Positions 15,257 to 24,157 are shown, numbered from the stretch's first letter. The stretch is DNA of 28,196 bases from Desulfobacula sp. (GCA_029940245.1 JAOZRF010000002.1:1-28196), one strand, 5' to 3'. Numbers and translations: made by a program. The notes: generated from the letters alone by a model not told the origin.

Positions 15257-16692
15257 ACGTTCAATATCATGTTATCATTGTAGGGTCAGGCATTGCAGGA
15301 CTTTCAGCAGCTGCAACGCTTGCCGGACATGGCCTTGATATATTGATCATCGACGAGAGTGGTCATAGGGGTGGACAGCTGCTTAGGAAGACCCGGTTAA
15401 AACCTTCATGTTTTTCAAAATTCGAGCCTGATTTGATGAAATCAAAAGGATTTGACCTGGTTTGGACAATAAACAAAGATCCAGATATTGATTGGCTTTT
15501 TAATGCCCGGGTTTTGGGCATTTTTAAGGATAGAAGGCTTCTTGTCCATATAGAAAACATAAAAACTCACGGGGAAAAAGCCTCAGAAAAAATCATTGAA
15601 GTCCGGGCCGAAAACCTCATTCTTGCCACCGGTGCCAGGGAAAAATATCTGCCCTTCAAAGGCTGGACCCTGCCCGGTGTCATGTCCCTTGGAGCTGCCC
15701 AGATTCTGATGAAAAGTTATGGTGTTCTTCCTGCTCATAACACCCTGATTGCGGGTACAAGTCCACTTATGATGGTTCTGGCATCAGAAATACTTGGCAA
15801 CAAAGGAAAGGTCACAGCACTTGTGGATGAAAATTCCATGATCAAAAAGTTGACTTTTCTTCCCCTTATTAAGAATCATTGGTCTAAATTGCTGGAAGGT
15901 GCATTTTATACATCAAGGATGTTTCTGAATCGTGTTTCTGTGTTCCAAGGATACAGGGTGATCCAAGCCAGTGGTAACAAAGGATTTCAATCAGCAATTA
16001 TGGCAAAAACCACTCCCCGGGGTGATGTGATCCCGGGCACGGAAGTCAGATTTTTTTCAGGTGCATTATTGGTTGGGTATGGTTTTGCTCCAAACATTGA
16101 ATTGCCGGTCCAGGCAGGCTGCAAGCTTGAATACCAGGAAAATAAGGGGGGCTGGGTGGTTAAGGTAGATGAAACACTTGAATCTTCTTGCCGCTCTGTC
16201 TATGCTGCCGGCGAGATTACGGGTATTGCAGGCGCGAAAAAATCCTTTATCCAGGGGAAACTGGCTGCCATGTCCATTTTGAAAAAAGTGGGTAAAATAA
16301 ATGCAAGGAACCCAAAAAAAATATTTACGGCAGAAATCCAAAGACTTCTTTTTCTAAATCATCAACAGACAGCATATTCATCTTTTTTAAATCGTCTGTG
16401 CCAGGCCCCTGCTTCAGCCTATGCGGCTATCCCTGATGAAACAATAATATGCCGGTGTGAGCAGATCACCATGGGAACCATTAAAAAGAATATTCAACAG
16501 GGGTTTGATACGATCAGTAGTTTGAAAAAGGCCACAAGATGTGGTATGGGTCGCTGCCAGGGAAGAATTTGTGGGCCGGTGATTTTTGATATTATCACTG
16601 CATTAACACAAAAAAAACCAGAGCACATCGGCTGTTCTTTGTCCCGGGCGCCCGTAAAAAATGTGAATATCAAAGCCTTTTTAAACTCATAA
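15253..16692 (+). CDS. FAD/NAD(P)-binding subunit with BFD-like [2Fe-2S] domain (HcnB/OoxA/LhpG type)
   Basis: 479-residue pyridine-nucleotide-disulfide-oxidoreductase-fold protein. The N-terminal dinucleotide-binding site is GSGIAG (11-16), followed by IDESGHRGGQLL; a second nucleotide region follows LATGAREKYLPFKGWTLPGV; and VYAAGEITGIAGAKKSFIQGKLAAMSI marks the FAD-closing strand. The C-terminal BFD-like iron-sulfur domain has Cys400, Cys402, Cys430 and Cys435 (CRCE ... TRCGMGRC), plus an extra Cys440. This is the domain order of HcnB, octopine/nopaline oxidase A and D-hydroxyproline dehydrogenase subunits. ATG 15253 overlaps the previous stop as ATGA, indicating coupled translation and a tight complex with the two preceding products. 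Confidence 0.92.
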   Translation: MNVQYHVIIVGSGIAGLSAAATLAGHGLDILIIDESGHRGGQLLRKTRLKPSCFSKFEPDLMKSKGFDLVWTINKDPDIDWLFNARVLGIFKDRRLLVHIENIKTHGEKASEKIIEVRAENLILATGAREKYLPFKGWTLPGVMSLGAAQILMKSYGVLPAHNTLIAGTSPLMMVLASEILGNKGKVTALVDENSMIKKLTFLPLIKNHWSKLLEGAFYTSRMFLNRVSVFQGYRVIQASGNKGFQSAIMAKTTPRGDVIPGTEVRFFSGALLVGYGFAPNIELPVQAGCKLEYQENKGGWVVKVDETLESSCRSVYAAGEITGIAGAKKSFIQGKLAAMSILKKVGKINARNPKKIFTAEIQRLLFLNHQQTAYSSFLNRLCQAPASAYAAIPDETIICRCEQITMGTIKKNIQQGFDTISSLKKATRCGMGRCQGRICGPVIFDIITALTQKKPEHIGCSLSRAPVKNVNIKAFLNS

Positions 16693-16755
16693 TTCAATTT
16701 TAAAAGTCGGCAGATTTGAATTGAGGTCATAGCAGATACTGAAAGGTTGTATATA

Positions 16756-17496
16756 ATGGATTTGGTAAACGACAAGTCAAACACCTCATTTATCGGCATC
16801 ATCATGCTGGACACCATTTTTCCACGCATCAAAGGGGATATCGGCAACCCGGCCACGTTTAACTTTCCTGTCAGGTACAAGGTTGTAAATGGAGCCTCTC
16901 CGGAACGTATGGTCATAAAAGCAGATAAAAGTTTGATCCAGCCCTTTATTGAGGCAGGTCATTCCTTGATAAAAGATGGCGCTTTTGCCCTTGCCACCTC
17001 CTGTGGATTTCTGGCCCTGTTTCACAGGGAATTGACACAGGCATTGTCTGTTCCCGTATTTTCATCAAGCCTGCTCCAGGTTCATTTGGCTCAATCAATC
17101 ATTAAAAAAGATCAGAAGGTCGGCATCATCACTGCCCGAAAAGCGTCACTGACCCTGGAACACCTTTCCGCCATAGGGATCGACCATTACCCGCTGGTCA
17201 TTATGGGTATGGACCAGGCAGAGGAATTTTCATCTGTTTTTATCAAAGGTAAGCCGACACTGGATTTAAAAAAGTGTCGACAGGAGATGAAGACAACCGC
17301 CCGGAAGCTAAAAGAGTTAAATCCTGATATCGGTGCGATTGTGCTGGAATGTACCAATATGCCGCCCTATGCCAGAATTATTCATGCAGCAACAGGCGGG
17401 TTGCCGATATTTGATGTGGTCACGATGATCAATTATGCACATTCAACATTAATATATTCACAGTTGGTGGGCAAAAAGACAAACAATTTAGTTTAA
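16756..17496 (+). CDS. Aspartate/glutamate (hydantoin) racemase superfamily protein
   Basis: 246-residue protein of the Asp/Glu racemase superfamily, whose members use two cysteines to invert the alpha carbon, isomerise maleate or decarboxylate arylmalonates. Both cysteines appear in place: Cys83 in ALATSCGFLALF and Cys199 in IVLECTNMPPYA. ATG 16756 follows AAAGG (16742-16746) by nine bases and is preferred over a TTG nine bases earlier. It is the last gene of the co-directional catabolic cluster. Next to a putative D-amino-acid-type dehydrogenase, a racemase that supplies the oxidisable enantiomer makes sense, but this is inference. The family's broad substrate range prevents a narrower call. 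Confidence 0.85.
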   Translation: MDLVNDKSNTSFIGIIMLDTIFPRIKGDIGNPATFNFPVRYKVVNGASPERMVIKADKSLIQPFIEAGHSLIKDGAFALATSCGFLALFHRELTQALSVPVFSSSLLQVHLAQSIIKKDQKVGIITARKASLTLEHLSAIGIDHYPLVIMGMDQAEEFSSVFIKGKPTLDLKKCRQEMKTTARKLKELNPDIGAIVLECTNMPPYARIIHAATGGLPIFDVVTMINYAHSTLIYSQLVGKKTNNLV

Positions 17497-17620
17497 CTTA
17501 TAAATTTTTGATCCTAAACAATGGATAGAGTTCAAAAGATATTATAGGCCATTTTTTTTAAAAAACTTGCCATTTATTTGCCTTTTCCCAATTGAGTATT
17601 AAGATTACATCATGAACGCT

Positions 17621-17633
17621 TATGATAATCATA
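17621..17633. repeat. 13-bp palindrome TATGAT-A-ATCATA upstream of the uvrBC leader
   Basis: Perfect six-base arms around one A, 17 bases before the leader ORF start and overlapping -10-like sequence (TATGATAAT). The position suits an operator for the repair genes. It is not a classical enterobacterial LexA box (CTG-N10-CAG), so an SOS link is only a possibility. Confidence 0.35.
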
Positions 17634-17649
17634 TTTCAGGGAGAAAAAT

Positions 17650-17730
17650 ATGCCCCTTCTTTTTTTAAATAGCAGTGAATTTATCATCACCATTGAAGTG
17701 GTGCCGTCATTATATTATGGGTTTATTTAA
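17650..17730 (+). CDS. 26-codon leader ORF overlapping the uvrB start
   Basis: ATG 17650 has an excellent Shine-Dalgarno site, AGGGAG (17638-17643), six bases upstream, whereas uvrB's own ATG (17717) has only weak purine-rich sequence. The ORF (begins [11 protein letters not shown]) runs through the uvrB start in another frame and stops at 17728-17730, 11 bases inside uvrB. This would couple uvrB translation to the leader. The peptide matches no family I know. Confidence 0.45.
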   Translation: MPLLFLNSSEFIITIEVVPSLYYGFI

Positions 17731-19717
17731 TTTAGTTTCAGAGTATTCTCCCACAGGAGATCAGCCGGAAGCCATTGAAACACTTTCAACAGGGGTCTTG
17801 AATAAAGAAAGGCATCAGGTTCTGTTAGGGGTAACAGGTTCGGGCAAGACCTTTACCATGGCCAATGTTATTGCAAGGGTTGAAAAACCAAGCCTTGTGA
17901 TCGCTCCCAATAAAACACTGGCCGCACAGCTGTATAATGAATTCAAGGCACTTTTCCCGGACAATTGTGTTGAGTATTTTGTTTCTTATTATGATTACTA
18001 TCAGCCCGAAGCCTATATCCCGGCAAGCGATACCTATATCCAGAAGGATTCATCCATCAATGAGGTCATTGACAAGATGCGGCACTCTGCCACACGATCC
18101 GTACTTGCCCGGAAGGATGTGATTGTGGTGGCCAGTGTATCCTGTATTTATGGCCTGGGAGCACCTGAAGATTATCTTGCTTTAAGGGTGACACTGACAC
18201 GGGATATGGAAATTTCCCGGGAAAAGGTATTGGCGAAGTTTGTTGATATCCAGTATACCCGTAATGATACTGATTTTCATCGCGGGGTATTCAGGGTTCG
18301 GGGCGACCGGGTTGAAATTTTTCCTGCTTATGAAGAAGATAAAGCCGTCCGAATCGATTTTTTTGGAGATACCATAGAGGGGATTTCAGAGATTGATCCT
18401 TTAAAGGGCGATGTCCTTAAAAGCTTTGACCAGGCTGTCATCTATCCTGCCTCCCATTATGTGACCAGGCAGCAGACCCGGAAGCGTGCCATGGAAGCCA
18501 TTGTTGAAGAATTAAAAGCACGGCTTGAATATTTTCACAGCAATAACAAGCTTGTGGAGGCCCAGCGTCTGGATGAAAGAACCCGGTATGACCTGGAAAT
18601 GCTCAATGAAATAGGTTATTGTAACGGGATTGAAAATTATTCCAGGCATCTGACGGGTCGTAAACCTGGAGAACCACCGCCAACCCTTCTGGATTACATG
18701 GATGATGATTTTCTTCTTTTTTTTGATGAAAGCCATATTTCCGTTTCCCAGTTGGGGGCCATGTACAAGGCAGACCGTTCAAGAAAAACAACCCTTGTGG
18801 AACACGGGTTCAGACTGCCTTCAGCCATTGACAACCGTCCTCTTAAATTTGAAGAATTTAAACAAAAAACGCCCCAGGTTATCTATGTTTCTGCCACACC
18901 GGCAGACTATGAAATGGAAAAGGCGGGAAATAATATCGCTGAACAGATTGTCAGGCCAACAGGGCTGCTGGACCCTGAAGTGGTTATCCTGAGCGCTAAA
19001 AGTCAGGTGGATGACCTTTATGAAGAAATTATTAAACGGGTAGAGGCAAAGGAAAGGGTTCTTGTGACCACCCTGACTAAAAGGATGGCAGAAGACCTTA
19101 CTGACTATTATTCAGATCTGGGGATAAAGGTAAAATATCTTCATTCAGATATTCCGACAATGGAAAGAATGGATATTATCCAGGATCTTCGAAGAGGCTT
19201 GTTTGATGTGCTCATCGGGATCAACCTGTTAAGAGAAGGGCTTGATATCCCTGAAGTGTCGCTTGTGGCCATACTGGATGCAGACAAGGAGGGATTTTTA
19301 AGGTCTTACCGGTCCTTTATACAGATTTTCGGCCGTGCTTCCAGAAATGTGTTCGGCAGGGTGATCATGTATGCGGAAAAAGAGACAGCCTCCATGAAAA
19401 AAGCCATTTTTGAGACAAAACGGCGGCAGAAAATCCAGCGGGCATATAATGAAAAATATCATATCGTGCCGACCACTATCCAGAAAGATATTAATTTGTT
19501 TACGTATTCCGGCCAGGACAGCCAGCTTGTAACACCGGGATCTGTGAATGAAGATATACAGAATTATGAAGGCCGGGAATTGAATCTGGAAGATATTGTC
19601 AAAGATCTGGAATATAAAATGAAAAAGGCAGCAGAAACCCTTGAATTTGAACGAGCAGCAGAATACAGGGATAAAATTAAGGAATTGATGGATATTAAGC
19701 GGAATTATGGGCCATGA
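17717..19717 (+). CDS. uvrB: UvrABC excision nuclease subunit B
   Basis: 666-residue UvrB, the damage-verifying helicase-like subunit of nucleotide excision repair, close to the 673 residues of E. coli. ATG 17717 is chosen because the protein then opens with the family's usual F-x-L-V-S-E-Y-x-P-x-G-D-Q-P (here [17 protein letters not shown]). Walker A is GVTGSGKT (38-45). The DNA-clamping beta-hairpin region is [20 protein letters not shown], Walker B-like FFDESH follows, and the helicase C-terminal motifs [26 protein letters not shown] and QIFGRASRN are intact. The C-terminal UVR coiled-coil that binds UvrC is present ([24 protein letters not shown]). Its stop overlaps the uvrC start as ATGA. 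uvrA is not in the window. Confidence 0.98.
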   Translation: MGLFNLVSEYSPTGDQPEAIETLSTGVLNKERHQVLLGVTGSGKTFTMANVIARVEKPSLVIAPNKTLAAQLYNEFKALFPDNCVEYFVSYYDYYQPEAYIPASDTYIQKDSSINEVIDKMRHSATRSVLARKDVIVVASVSCIYGLGAPEDYLALRVTLTRDMEISREKVLAKFVDIQYTRNDTDFHRGVFRVRGDRVEIFPAYEEDKAVRIDFFGDTIEGISEIDPLKGDVLKSFDQAVIYPASHYVTRQQTRKRAMEAIVEELKARLEYFHSNNKLVEAQRLDERTRYDLEMLNEIGYCNGIENYSRHLTGRKPGEPPPTLLDYMDDDFLLFFDESHISVSQLGAMYKADRSRKTTLVEHGFRLPSAIDNRPLKFEEFKQKTPQVIYVSATPADYEMEKAGNNIAEQIVRPTGLLDPEVVILSAKSQVDDLYEEIIKRVEAKERVLVTTLTKRMAEDLTDYYSDLGIKVKYLHSDIPTMERMDIIQDLRRGLFDVLIGINLLREGLDIPEVSLVAILDADKEGFLRSYRSFIQIFGRASRNVFGRVIMYAEKETASMKKAIFETKRRQKIQRAYNEKYHIVPTTIQKDINLFTYSGQDSQLVTPGSVNEDIQNYEGRELNLEDIVKDLEYKMKKAAETLEFERAAEYRDKIKELMDIKRNYGP

Positions 19718-21534
19718 CCGATTTGATACTTGAAAAATATGGACAGATCCCTCACCAGCCCGGTGTTTACCTGATGAAGGATTTCAAAGGCAGCATCATC
19801 TATGTTGGAAAGGCCATAGATCTTAAGAAAAGACTGTCATCCTATTTTATAAAAAAACATCACCATGATGCAAAAACCCTGGTACTTCTTGAAATGATCA
19901 AGGATTTTGATATCATTATCACCTCTTCCGGCCACGAAGCCTTTATTCTTGAATCAAATCTGATCAAGGAATACAATCCCAGGTATAATGTGATTCTTAA
20001 AGACGGGAAAAATTATCCTTTGCTCAGGATTGATATGAATGAGGCCTATCCTTCCATCCAGAGAGTCAGAAAAATTAAAAATGACAAAGCCCATTATTTT
20101 GGCCCCTATTCTTCAAGTCACAGTGTCAATAAAACCTTGAACCAGATTCAAAAGATATTTAAACTGCGAAGATGCAGAAATACACAGTTTAAGAACCGGT
20201 CAAGGCCCTGCCTTAATTTCCAGATCAAGGTCTGCCTGGGGCTTTGCTGCAATGACATTCCATCTTTGGAATACAAAAAACAGGTTCAGGATGCCATCCT
20301 TTTTTTAAAAGGAAAATCACATAAGGTCGTCAAAAAACTCAAGGTTCAGATGATGGGGTATGCTGCCGGCCAGGAATATGAAAAAGCTGCCGGGATTCGG
20401 GATACCATGGTTGCCATTGAAAATATCCTGGAAAAGCAGGTGGTGGTCAGCCCGGATATGATAGACCGTGATATTGTTGCCTTTGCCGCAGACAAGGGCA
20501 GGGTGGTGATAACAATATTGATCGTTCGATCCGGGTATCTGATTGATACCACCCATTATCCCCTTGACCTGGGATTTAAGGAACCCGTTGAAATTCTTTC
20601 GGCATTTTTAGAACAATATTATACACATATTCAATTTTTGCCTTCGATTATCCTGTTGAGCCGGAAAATTGAAAACACGGAAGAGATGGAACATCTGTTC
20701 ACGGAAAGAAAAGGCAAAAAAGTGAGTATCCATGTTCCCGTTCAGGGTGAAAAAAAACGCCTTGTTGAAATGGCCCTTGTGAATGCATCAAGGGAACTTG
20801 AAAAAAGAGTGCTGAAGGAAGAAGCGGAAAAAGCTGCCATCTCCATGCTCAGGGAGCTCATGGGAATGGATCGTCTGCCCGGCAGAATCGAATGTTTTGA
20901 TAACTCAAATCTGTCAGGACAGGACCCTGTATCCTCCATGGTGGTGTTCAAGGATGGAAGACCCTATAAAGACGGCTATCGAAAGTTTATTATCCGTAAT
21001 CTTGATTTTCAGGATGACTATGCATACATGTATCAGGTCCTTGAACGGCGTTTTTCAAAAGACCCTTCAGAGATGCCATTTCCCGATCTTCTGGTGGTTG
21101 ACGGGGGAAAAGGGCAGCTTTCAATGGCCATGGCTGTTTTAAAAGACCTGAACATTGAAAACAGATTCATGGTGGCAGGCCTTGCTAAAAAAAATGAAGC
21201 AAAAGGCGAGGAATTTGATAAAATTTATGTTCCCGGGCGATCCAACCCATTAAATACCAGTCAGGCGAAAAAAGCATTATACCTTTTACAGCAGATCAGG
21301 GATGAAGCTCACAGATTTGCCATTACCTTCCAGAGAAAACGCAGGGAAAAACGGGCCGGACTTTCAATCCTTGACACCATTACAGGTATCGGTCCTGAAA
21401 AAAAGAAGACTCTGTTGAAGCATTTTAAAGGCATTACCCGGATGAAAACAGCATCTATTGATGAGATGGCAGATCTTCCCGGGATGAATAAATCACTGGC
21501 AGAACTGGTGATAACAGCGCTTAACAGGAAATGA
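19714..21534 (+). CDS. uvrC: UvrABC excision nuclease subunit C
   Basis: 606-residue UvrC, which makes both incisions around a lesion held by UvrB. The N-terminal GIY-YIG nuclease (3' incision) begins [23 protein letters not shown] (~15-37). A cysteine-rich stretch follows ([26 protein letters not shown]), as in 4Fe-4S-type UvrC. The UVR domain (~200-235) pairs with UvrB. The RNase H-like 5'-incision domain includes [21 protein letters not shown] and VVDGGKGQL, and the C-terminal helix-hairpin-helix region ([28 protein letters not shown]) binds DNA. The ATGA overlap with uvrB shows translational coupling and equal dosage of the two partners. Confidence 0.98.
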   Translation: MTDLILEKYGQIPHQPGVYLMKDFKGSIIYVGKAIDLKKRLSSYFIKKHHHDAKTLVLLEMIKDFDIIITSSGHEAFILESNLIKEYNPRYNVILKDGKNYPLLRIDMNEAYPSIQRVRKIKNDKAHYFGPYSSSHSVNKTLNQIQKIFKLRRCRNTQFKNRSRPCLNFQIKVCLGLCCNDIPSLEYKKQVQDAILFLKGKSHKVVKKLKVQMMGYAAGQEYEKAAGIRDTMVAIENILEKQVVVSPDMIDRDIVAFAADKGRVVITILIVRSGYLIDTTHYPLDLGFKEPVEILSAFLEQYYTHIQFLPSIILLSRKIENTEEMEHLFTERKGKKVSIHVPVQGEKKRLVEMALVNASRELEKRVLKEEAEKAAISMLRELMGMDRLPGRIECFDNSNLSGQDPVSSMVVFKDGRPYKDGYRKFIIRNLDFQDDYAYMYQVLERRFSKDPSEMPFPDLLVVDGGKGQLSMAMAVLKDLNIENRFMVAGLAKKNEAKGEEFDKIYVPGRSNPLNTSQAKKALYLLQQIRDEAHRFAITFQRKRREKRAGLSILDTITGIGPEKKKTLLKHFKGITRMKTASIDEMADLPGMNKSLAELVITALNRK

Positions 21535-21762
21535 CCCTTCCTTGTTCAATCTGTTTGCCGCAGTCAAAGAGCAATTAATTTTGTCCGTTTTTACATCAAT
21601 GGTTTCAATGGTTGCCTTAATTGATTCATAAGAAACGCATTGGGAAAATATATTCTTGAAATTTTAAAAACTATTATGCAACCTGATCTATACTCATGTT
21701 CTCTTAAAATCATCTCACCAAAATATGATTTTTGTTAAAATTCAAGTCTTTTTTGAAAAGTG

Positions 21763-21790
21763 TTGACAAAGAATTCAATATGTGTAAATT
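21763..21790 (+). promoter_or_regulatory. Predicted promoter of the second GntR gene
   Basis: TTGACA (21763-21768), a 16-base spacer and TAAATT (21785-21790). The first 12 bases, TTGACAAAGAAT, are identical to those of the promoter at 5677 in front of the ThDP/TAXI-TRAP cluster. Confidence 0.45.
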
Positions 21791-21815
21791 AAAAAACTAA
21801 CTTTTAAAAAACTAA
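21789..21815 (+). repeat. Direct repeat TTAAAAAACTAA x2, candidate operator in the GntR leader
   Basis: Exact 12-base copies at 21789-21800 and 21804-21815 (15-base period) lie between the predicted -10 box and the ribosome site of the GntR gene, a usual place for autorepression. Confidence 0.35.
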
Positions 21816-21839
21816 TTTTTAATAATTTTAAGGAAAAAC

Positions 21840-22574
21840 ATGGATAGAAAATTGCAGGATGTAATCATTCGGAAAGAACGAATATCAGATCAGATTACAT
21901 CCATATTAAAACAATCCATTCTGGATGGGCATTTTAAATTGGGCGATAAATTTCCGCCTGAAGTTGAAATTGCTCAAAAATATAATGTAAGCAAGGTATC
22001 TGCCAGGGAAGCATTGCGGGAAATGGAAACTGAAGGGTTGATCCAAAAAAAGAGAGGGGCGTTTGGAGGCAGCTTTGTTGCAAAGCCCGGCTCTGAAAAA
22101 ATGGTTGATGTGGTGATCAATTCCTATCTATTCGGCGGTATCAGTGCAAAAGAGCTGGCAGAGTTTAGGCGAATTCTTGAGCCGGGGTTGGTAAAACTTG
22201 CCGCCCAAAGAAGAACCAGCGAAGATCTTGCTGTCATGGAAAAATGTATTTATGATATCAAGGTCTCCATTGAGAAGGGAAAGCCTGACCAAACAAAAGC
22301 TTTAGGGTTCCATCGTCTTATTGCCGATGCCTGTCACAACCCTTTTATCAGCAGTTTGATGGAAGCTTTGGTAAACGTCTTTCAACAAGTTTTGGCAAAG
22401 GTCCCTGATCTTGAAACAGCAAAAAAAGATATTCAATACAATCAATTGTTTTTTAAATACATTAAACAAGGGGATGGCAAAAAAGCAGAACAATTGATGA
22501 CAGAGCATTTTGATACCCTGGAATTGATAATTTCAAAGGAAATGAAAGAAAAATTAAAGAGGCAAGTTTTGTGA
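21840..22574 (+). CDS. GntR family transcriptional regulator, FCD (FadR-like) subfamily
   Basis: 244-residue regulator. The N-terminal winged helix-turn-helix (~16-85) carries the full GntR signature GHFKLGDKFPPEVEIAQKYNVSKVSAREALREMETEGLIQKKRG. The FCD effector domain (~105-235) includes EFRRILEPGL and GFHRLIADACHNPF and ends with HFDTL. The position that normally holds the third metal-binding histidine reads YNQLF, so metal coordination may differ from the first GntR protein. ATG 21840 has AAGGA five bases upstream. It lies just before the TTT transporter genes in the same direction, which it most likely regulates, with a citrate-like or aromatic carboxylate effector plausible by analogy. 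Confidence 0.93.
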   Translation: MDRKLQDVIIRKERISDQITSILKQSILDGHFKLGDKFPPEVEIAQKYNVSKVSAREALREMETEGLIQKKRGAFGGSFVAKPGSEKMVDVVINSYLFGGISAKELAEFRRILEPGLVKLAAQRRTSEDLAVMEKCIYDIKVSIEKGKPDQTKALGFHRLIADACHNPFISSLMEALVNVFQQVLAKVPDLETAKKDIQYNQLFFKYIKQGDGKKAEQLMTEHFDTLELIISKEMKEKLKRQVL

Positions 22575-22598
22575 AAGAAGGGCAGGCACCCATATTCC

Positions 22599-22627
22599 TT
22601 TACAAAACTTTTAGGTAAAAGTTTTAT
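22599..22627 (+). promoter_or_regulatory. Possible tctC promoter
   Basis: TTTACA (22599-22604), a 17-base spacer and TTTTAT (22622-22627). The long palindrome at 22604-22625 fills the spacer, and further palindromes overlap and follow the -10 box. The boxes are only moderate matches, so this rests mainly on the clustering of dyads. Confidence 0.35.
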
Positions 22628-22654
22628 AAAAAGCGATGTCGGTTTTTATAAAAC
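22604..22654. repeat. Stacked palindromes upstream of tctC, candidate GntR operator array
   Basis: AAAACTTTTA (22604-22613) and TAAAAGTTTT (22616-22625) form perfect ten-base arms around GG. Next, GTTTTATAAAAA (22621-22632) and TTTTTATAAAAC (22643-22654) form perfect 12-base arms around ten bases. Each of these arms holds the self-palindrome TTTTATAAAA, whose two copies are centred 22 bp apart, about two helical turns. This fits cooperative dimer binding by the adjacent GntR protein. A weak A/U-only RNA hairpin is the alternative. Confidence 0.55.
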
Positions 22655-22690
22655 AATTCACAAACTATACAATATATAAGGATCTTAGCA

Positions 22691-23644
22691 ATGAAAAAAT
22701 TTATCTTCCATCTTATTTTTAGTGTAATTATTTTTAGTTTAGTTGTTCCTGCGATTTCTTTTGCAGCATGGCCCAAGAAACCGATTAGAATCATGATTCC
22801 ATGGCCGGCTGGAAATGATCCATCCACTATGGTTGCCACTTCCATGGCCCCTTTAATGGCCAAGGAACTGGGTGTGCCAGTGAAAGTTGTAAATAAACCC
22901 GGCGGCGGCGCCGTGCTTGCCACCAATGAACTTAAGAACAGCCGAGCTGATGGATATACCATGGGTTTAATATCCATAGGACCCATGATTACCCAGGTTC
23001 TTCGTGGAAAGACACCTTATAAAAACCAGGATTTGAAACCATTAGGTCTTGTATGGTCCTCTCCTTTTACCCTGGCCTGTCGAGCTGATGCTCCATATAA
23101 TAATTTAAAAGAACTTGCCGAATATGGTAAAGATCACGATTTAAAACTGGCCCATTGGGGACTGGGTGCTGTTCCGACGTTGATTGCAATGAATGCCGCT
23201 AAAATCGGTGGATTTGAATGGAAAGAAACTGCTTATAAAAAACTAAATCCGCTACTGGTTGTAAAAGGTGATGCTGATGTTATAACATTTTCAACACCTG
23301 GAATTAAGGATTATGTGGAAGCAGGGAAAATGAAGGTCCTTGCCTGTATGTTACCCCAACGTCTGGCCCAATACCCTGATGTCCATACAGTGGCTGAAGA
23401 TGGCTTCGGTGATGCCTATTCTATATGGTTTGGTGCATTTGTTCCTGCAAAGACACCGGATGATGTAGCAAAACAGCTCAGTGATGTATTCTTTAAAGTT
23501 ATGGCAATGCCCAAAATACAGGAAGTTATCAAAAACGTAGGTGTTATCCCACACCCTACCGGTCCTGAACAGGCCAGAAAACAAATGGATAGCGAGCTTT
23601 CAAATTTCGGTGCTATCATGAAGGATCTTAAGATCATCAAATAA
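22691..23644 (+). CDS. tctC: Tripartite tricarboxylate transporter substrate-binding protein (TctC/Bug family)
   Basis: 317-residue periplasmic receptor. The signal peptide (MKKFIFHL, hydrophobic core, cleavage at SFA|AWP near residue 25) is followed by the family's hallmark opening WPKKPIRIMIPWPAGNDPSTMV and by VVNKPGGGAVLATNELKNSRADGYTMG. The later motif EDGFGDAYSIWFGAFVPAKTPDDVAKQLSDVF is also typical of Bug proteins. AAGGA lies eight bases before ATG 22691. It is the first gene of a complete TctC-TctB-TctA unit. Bug receptors bind diverse carboxylates, amides and aromatic acids, so citrate should not be assumed. Confidence 0.95.
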   Translation: MKKFIFHLIFSVIIFSLVVPAISFAAWPKKPIRIMIPWPAGNDPSTMVATSMAPLMAKELGVPVKVVNKPGGGAVLATNELKNSRADGYTMGLISIGPMITQVLRGKTPYKNQDLKPLGLVWSSPFTLACRADAPYNNLKELAEYGKDHDLKLAHWGLGAVPTLIAMNAAKIGGFEWKETAYKKLNPLLVVKGDADVITFSTPGIKDYVEAGKMKVLACMLPQRLAQYPDVHTVAEDGFGDAYSIWFGAFVPAKTPDDVAKQLSDVFFKVMAMPKIQEVIKNVGVIPHPTGPEQARKQMDSELSNFGAIMKDLKIIK

Positions 23645-23659
23645 ACCAAGAGGAACTGT

Positions 23660-24154
23660 ATGCCCAAAAAAGATTATTATTCAAGTCGGGCTCACGATCT
23701 TTTGGGTTCAATCTTTGGGGTGTTTGCTCTGTCCATGTTGATCACTTCTCCATGGCAGGTGGACACCTCAGGCCCTGATCCTTTTTATAAAGGGCCTTTG
23801 ATATTTCCCTTGATTGTGTTTTGCCTGATGCTGGCAGGCTCATTACCGTCTTTGTGGCGGCTTTTCAGACCATCTGAAAAATCGTCATGGTATTTGGATG
23901 GTCAGGGGAAACCCTTTAAAACAATGGTGATCCTGGGCCTGCTCATTATTTATCTTGCAGGAATCATATTTATAGGATTGGAAGTTTCAACCTGGCTGTT
24001 TTTATTGATCGCCCTTAAACTGGTGAACCAGGATTCCATTTTAAAACTGACGCTTATTCCAGTGCTTGTGACTCTGATTTTGTTTGTTATTTTTAAATAT
24101 TTTCTGGATATATGGTTTCCTGAACCATTGATTATGGAAATATTTTTGGAGTAA
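23660..24154 (+). CDS. tctB: Tripartite tricarboxylate transporter small permease subunit (TctB)
   Basis: 164-residue membrane protein with about four hydrophobic segments (LGSIFGVFALSMLI, GPLIFPLIVFCLMLAGSL, MVILGLLIIYLAGIIFIGLEV, LTLIPVLVTLILFVIFKYFL). The size, topology and place between tctC and tctA identify TctB, the poorly conserved small subunit. AGAGGAAC precedes ATG 23660. Its stop is three bases before tctA, indicating one transcript. Confidence 0.9.
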   Translation: MPKKDYYSSRAHDLLGSIFGVFALSMLITSPWQVDTSGPDPFYKGPLIFPLIVFCLMLAGSLPSLWRLFRPSEKSSWYLDGQGKPFKTMVILGLLIIYLAGIIFIGLEVSTWLFLLIALKLVNQDSILKLTLIPVLVTLILFVIFKYFLDIWFPEPLIMEIFLE

Positions 24155-24157
24155 ATT

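Larger units (their letters stand above)
21535..21839. other. 305-base intergenic region between uvrC and the second GntR gene
   Basis: No gene is supported. The distal part holds a sigma70-like promoter (21763-21790) and a tandem TTAAAAAACTAA repeat, both pointing to the GntR gene. No clear terminator for uvrC is visible. A short minus-strand frame with protein-like composition overlaps the uvrC end, but it has no start codon. Confidence 0.55.

Noticed and set aside
21500..21672. Minus-strand frame with protein-like composition (contains SYESIKATIETIDVKTDK) after uvrC
   Set aside because: No start codon in the open stretch, it overlaps the uvrC end, and I know no matching family; perhaps a relic of a lost gene.
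22621..22654. GTTTTATAAAAA inverted repeat as a terminator of the second GntR gene
   Set aside because: The stem is almost only A-U pairs and no T-run follows, so an operator explains it better than intrinsic termination.
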